Shown piece after piece: positions 5,877 through 6,757 of a DNA stretch of 6,757 bases. Position 1 is the stretch's first letter, and every line of letters begins with the position of its first letter. The notes beneath the pieces are model-generated. The model was not told where the DNA came from. It did no database searches and saw nothing but the letters and a program-made list of their open reading frames with translations. Both the position numbers and the translations under genes were made by a program. The DNA comes from Cyanobacteria bacterium M_surface_7_m2_037 (lineage in GTDB: Bacteria; Cyanobacteriota; Cyanobacteriia; PCC-6307; Cyanobiaceae), in assembly GCA_016882585.1 (NCBI GenBank), contig VGPP01000091.1, positions 1 to 6,757 on the forward strand, written 5' to 3'.

Positions 5877-6637
5877 GCCTGGCGGTGGTGCTGGTGGAGC
5901 CTGCAGGCCCCCTCAACGTGGGCAGCGTGGCCCGGCTCTGCGCCAACTTTGAGATTGAACAGCTGCGGCTGGTGGCACCCCGCTGCGATCACCGCGGGCC
6001 CGAAGCGCGGCAGATGGCCGTGCATGGCGAGGCGCTGCTGGAGCAGGCCAGGCTCTATCCAGATCTGGCGGCCGCCATTGCCGACTGCCAGCGGGTGGTG
6101 GCCACCAGTGGCCGGATCGAAACCGAGAGCCTGCCGCTCAGTGAGCCAGGCCCGGCCTTGCACTGGCTCTGCCAACACAACACCAACCCAGCAGGCCGCA
6201 ACAACCCGATGGCGGCCTTGGTGTTTGGCCGCGAAGACCGGGGGCTGAGCAATGCCGAACTGCTCCAGGCTGGCCGGGTGGTGCGCCTCGCCACCAGCGA
6301 GGCCTACGCCTCCCTCAACCTCTCTCACGCGGTGGCGATCTGCCTGCACGAGCTGCAGGCCTGCCGCACGCAGCCTCTGCCGGTGCCCGCCGTCAGCCCC
6401 GCCCCCATCACCAGCAGCGACGACGATCTCTGCAGCCGCGGCGCCCTCGAAGCCGCCTTGGCCGATGCCGAGGCGCTGCTGCTGGAGGTGGGCTTCCTCT
6501 ACCCCCACACGGCAACGGCACGCATGGCCAAGTTGCGCGCTCTGTTGCAACGGGCCCAAGTGCAGGAACCCGAGGTAGCTCTGCTGCGCGGCATGGTGCG
6601 TCAACTGCGATGGGCAGCCCGGCGAGAGACCCCTTAA
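5873..6637 (+). CDS. trmJ: tRNA 2'-O-methyltransferase, TrmJ-type (SPOUT/TrmH family group 1)
   Basis: This 254-residue SPOUT methyltransferase carries the family motifs in order. Motif 1 is PLNVGSVAR (13-21) with Asn15 and Arg21. Motif 2 is LVFGREDRGLSN (116-127), and motif 3 is ASLNLSHAV (146-154), which shapes the SAM-binding trefoil knot. The C-terminal region (about 190-247), with EVGFLYPHT, MAKLRALLQRA and LLRGMVRQL, matches the TrmJ-specific tail rather than TrmH or TrmL. E. coli TrmJ, about the same length, methylates the ribose of residue 32 in the tRNA anticodon loop. The same target is expected but not provable here. The start ATG overlaps the cytM stop as ATGA, so the two should be co-transcribed, though no functional link is known. 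The stop is followed by a 31-base gap. Confidence 0.9.
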   Translation: MSLAVVLVEPAGPLNVGSVARLCANFEIEQLRLVAPRCDHRGPEARQMAVHGEALLEQARLYPDLAAAIADCQRVVATSGRIETESLPLSEPGPALHWLCQHNTNPAGRNNPMAALVFGREDRGLSNAELLQAGRVVRLATSEAYASLNLSHAVAICLHELQACRTQPLPVPAVSPAPITSSDDDLCSRGALEAALADAEALLLEVGFLYPHTATARMAKLRALLQRAQVQEPEVALLRGMVRQLRWAARRETP

Positions 6638-6668
6638 CGTCCGGTCCGTCCGCCAGCAGGCAGCACCC

Positions 6669-6757
6669 GTGAGCGCGAGCCGCCCCAAACGCTCCAGCAG
6701 CACCCCGGGATGGGGAGGGCCGCTGCGGCTGGTGTTGCGCCTGGCCGTGATGGGCAT
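6669..6757 (+). CDS. Start of an unidentified protein with an N-terminal membrane segment
   Basis: A GTG at 6669 opens a frame that stays open to the window's end (29 complete codons). The first ~19 residues are basic and Ser/Pro-rich (SASRPKRSSSTPGWGG). They are followed by what looks like the beginning of a hydrophobic segment (LRLVLRLAVMG). This suggests an exported or membrane-anchored protein. In some picocyanobacteria I recall a beta-lactamase-class-A-like serine hydrolase after the SpoU-type methyltransferase, and the N-terminus would suit that, but the visible part holds no diagnostic motif. There is no clear Shine-Dalgarno. Co-transcription with trmJ is plausible given the 31-base gap. 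Confidence 0.5.
   Translation, partial: MSASRPKRSSSTPGWGGPLRLVLRLAVMG

Noticed and set aside
5855..6757. 300-residue minus-strand open frame opposite trmJ
   Set aside because: It runs across trmJ, which has all three SPOUT motifs; the reverse translation shows only low-complexity Gly/Ala/His/Gln runs.

Overview
The window is a compact, GC-rich stretch of core genome from a cyanobacterium, most likely a picocyanobacterium of the Cyanobium / high-GC Synechococcus group. The evidence is the gene content: petG (cytochrome b6f subunit), cytM (the cyanobacterial cytochrome cM), a CAAD/CURT1-type thylakoid membrane protein and the CBS-less IMP dehydrogenase paralogue GuaB3. High G+C and very short intergenic gaps also fit. 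Species assignment is inference; no rRNA is present.

Layout. Bases 1-546 hold the 3' end of a DUF39/HcyBio (homocysteine biosynthesis-type) gene. Bases 600-1220 encode a two-helix CAAD membrane protein with a long acidic, Pro-rich N-terminus. guaB3 (1280-2443) follows, with a clear Shine-Dalgarno and a hairpin terminator downstream. trxA (2627-2950) stands alone and ends in a textbook rho-independent terminator. A second block (3048-5292) is a tightly packed LOG-family gene, hisH and rsmD, each junction being an ATGA overlap. petG (5297-5410) lies on the opposite strand, converging on rsmD with a 4-base gap and diverging from cytM. cytM (5484-5876) overlaps trmJ (5873-6637) by ATGA. A further membrane-anchored protein begins at 6669 and runs off the end.

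How the genes fit together. Several products touch nucleotide chemistry: GuaB3 (IMP to XMP), HisH (glutaminase of the step releasing AICAR, a purine intermediate) and the LOG protein (probable nucleotide 5'-monophosphate phosphoribohydrolase). RsmD and TrmJ are rRNA and tRNA methyltransferases. PetG and CytM are electron-transport components, and m-type thioredoxin links photosynthetic electron flow to enzyme redox control. The mixture looks like conserved picocyanobacterial synteny rather than a dedicated pathway.

I found no mobile element, CRISPR array, tRNA, rRNA, toxin-antitoxin pair or defence system, and no gap above 300 bases without a gene. The large antisense reading frames are GC-driven shadows. 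No convincing undescribed system is visible; the findings are modest points about poorly characterised families and gene arrangement.
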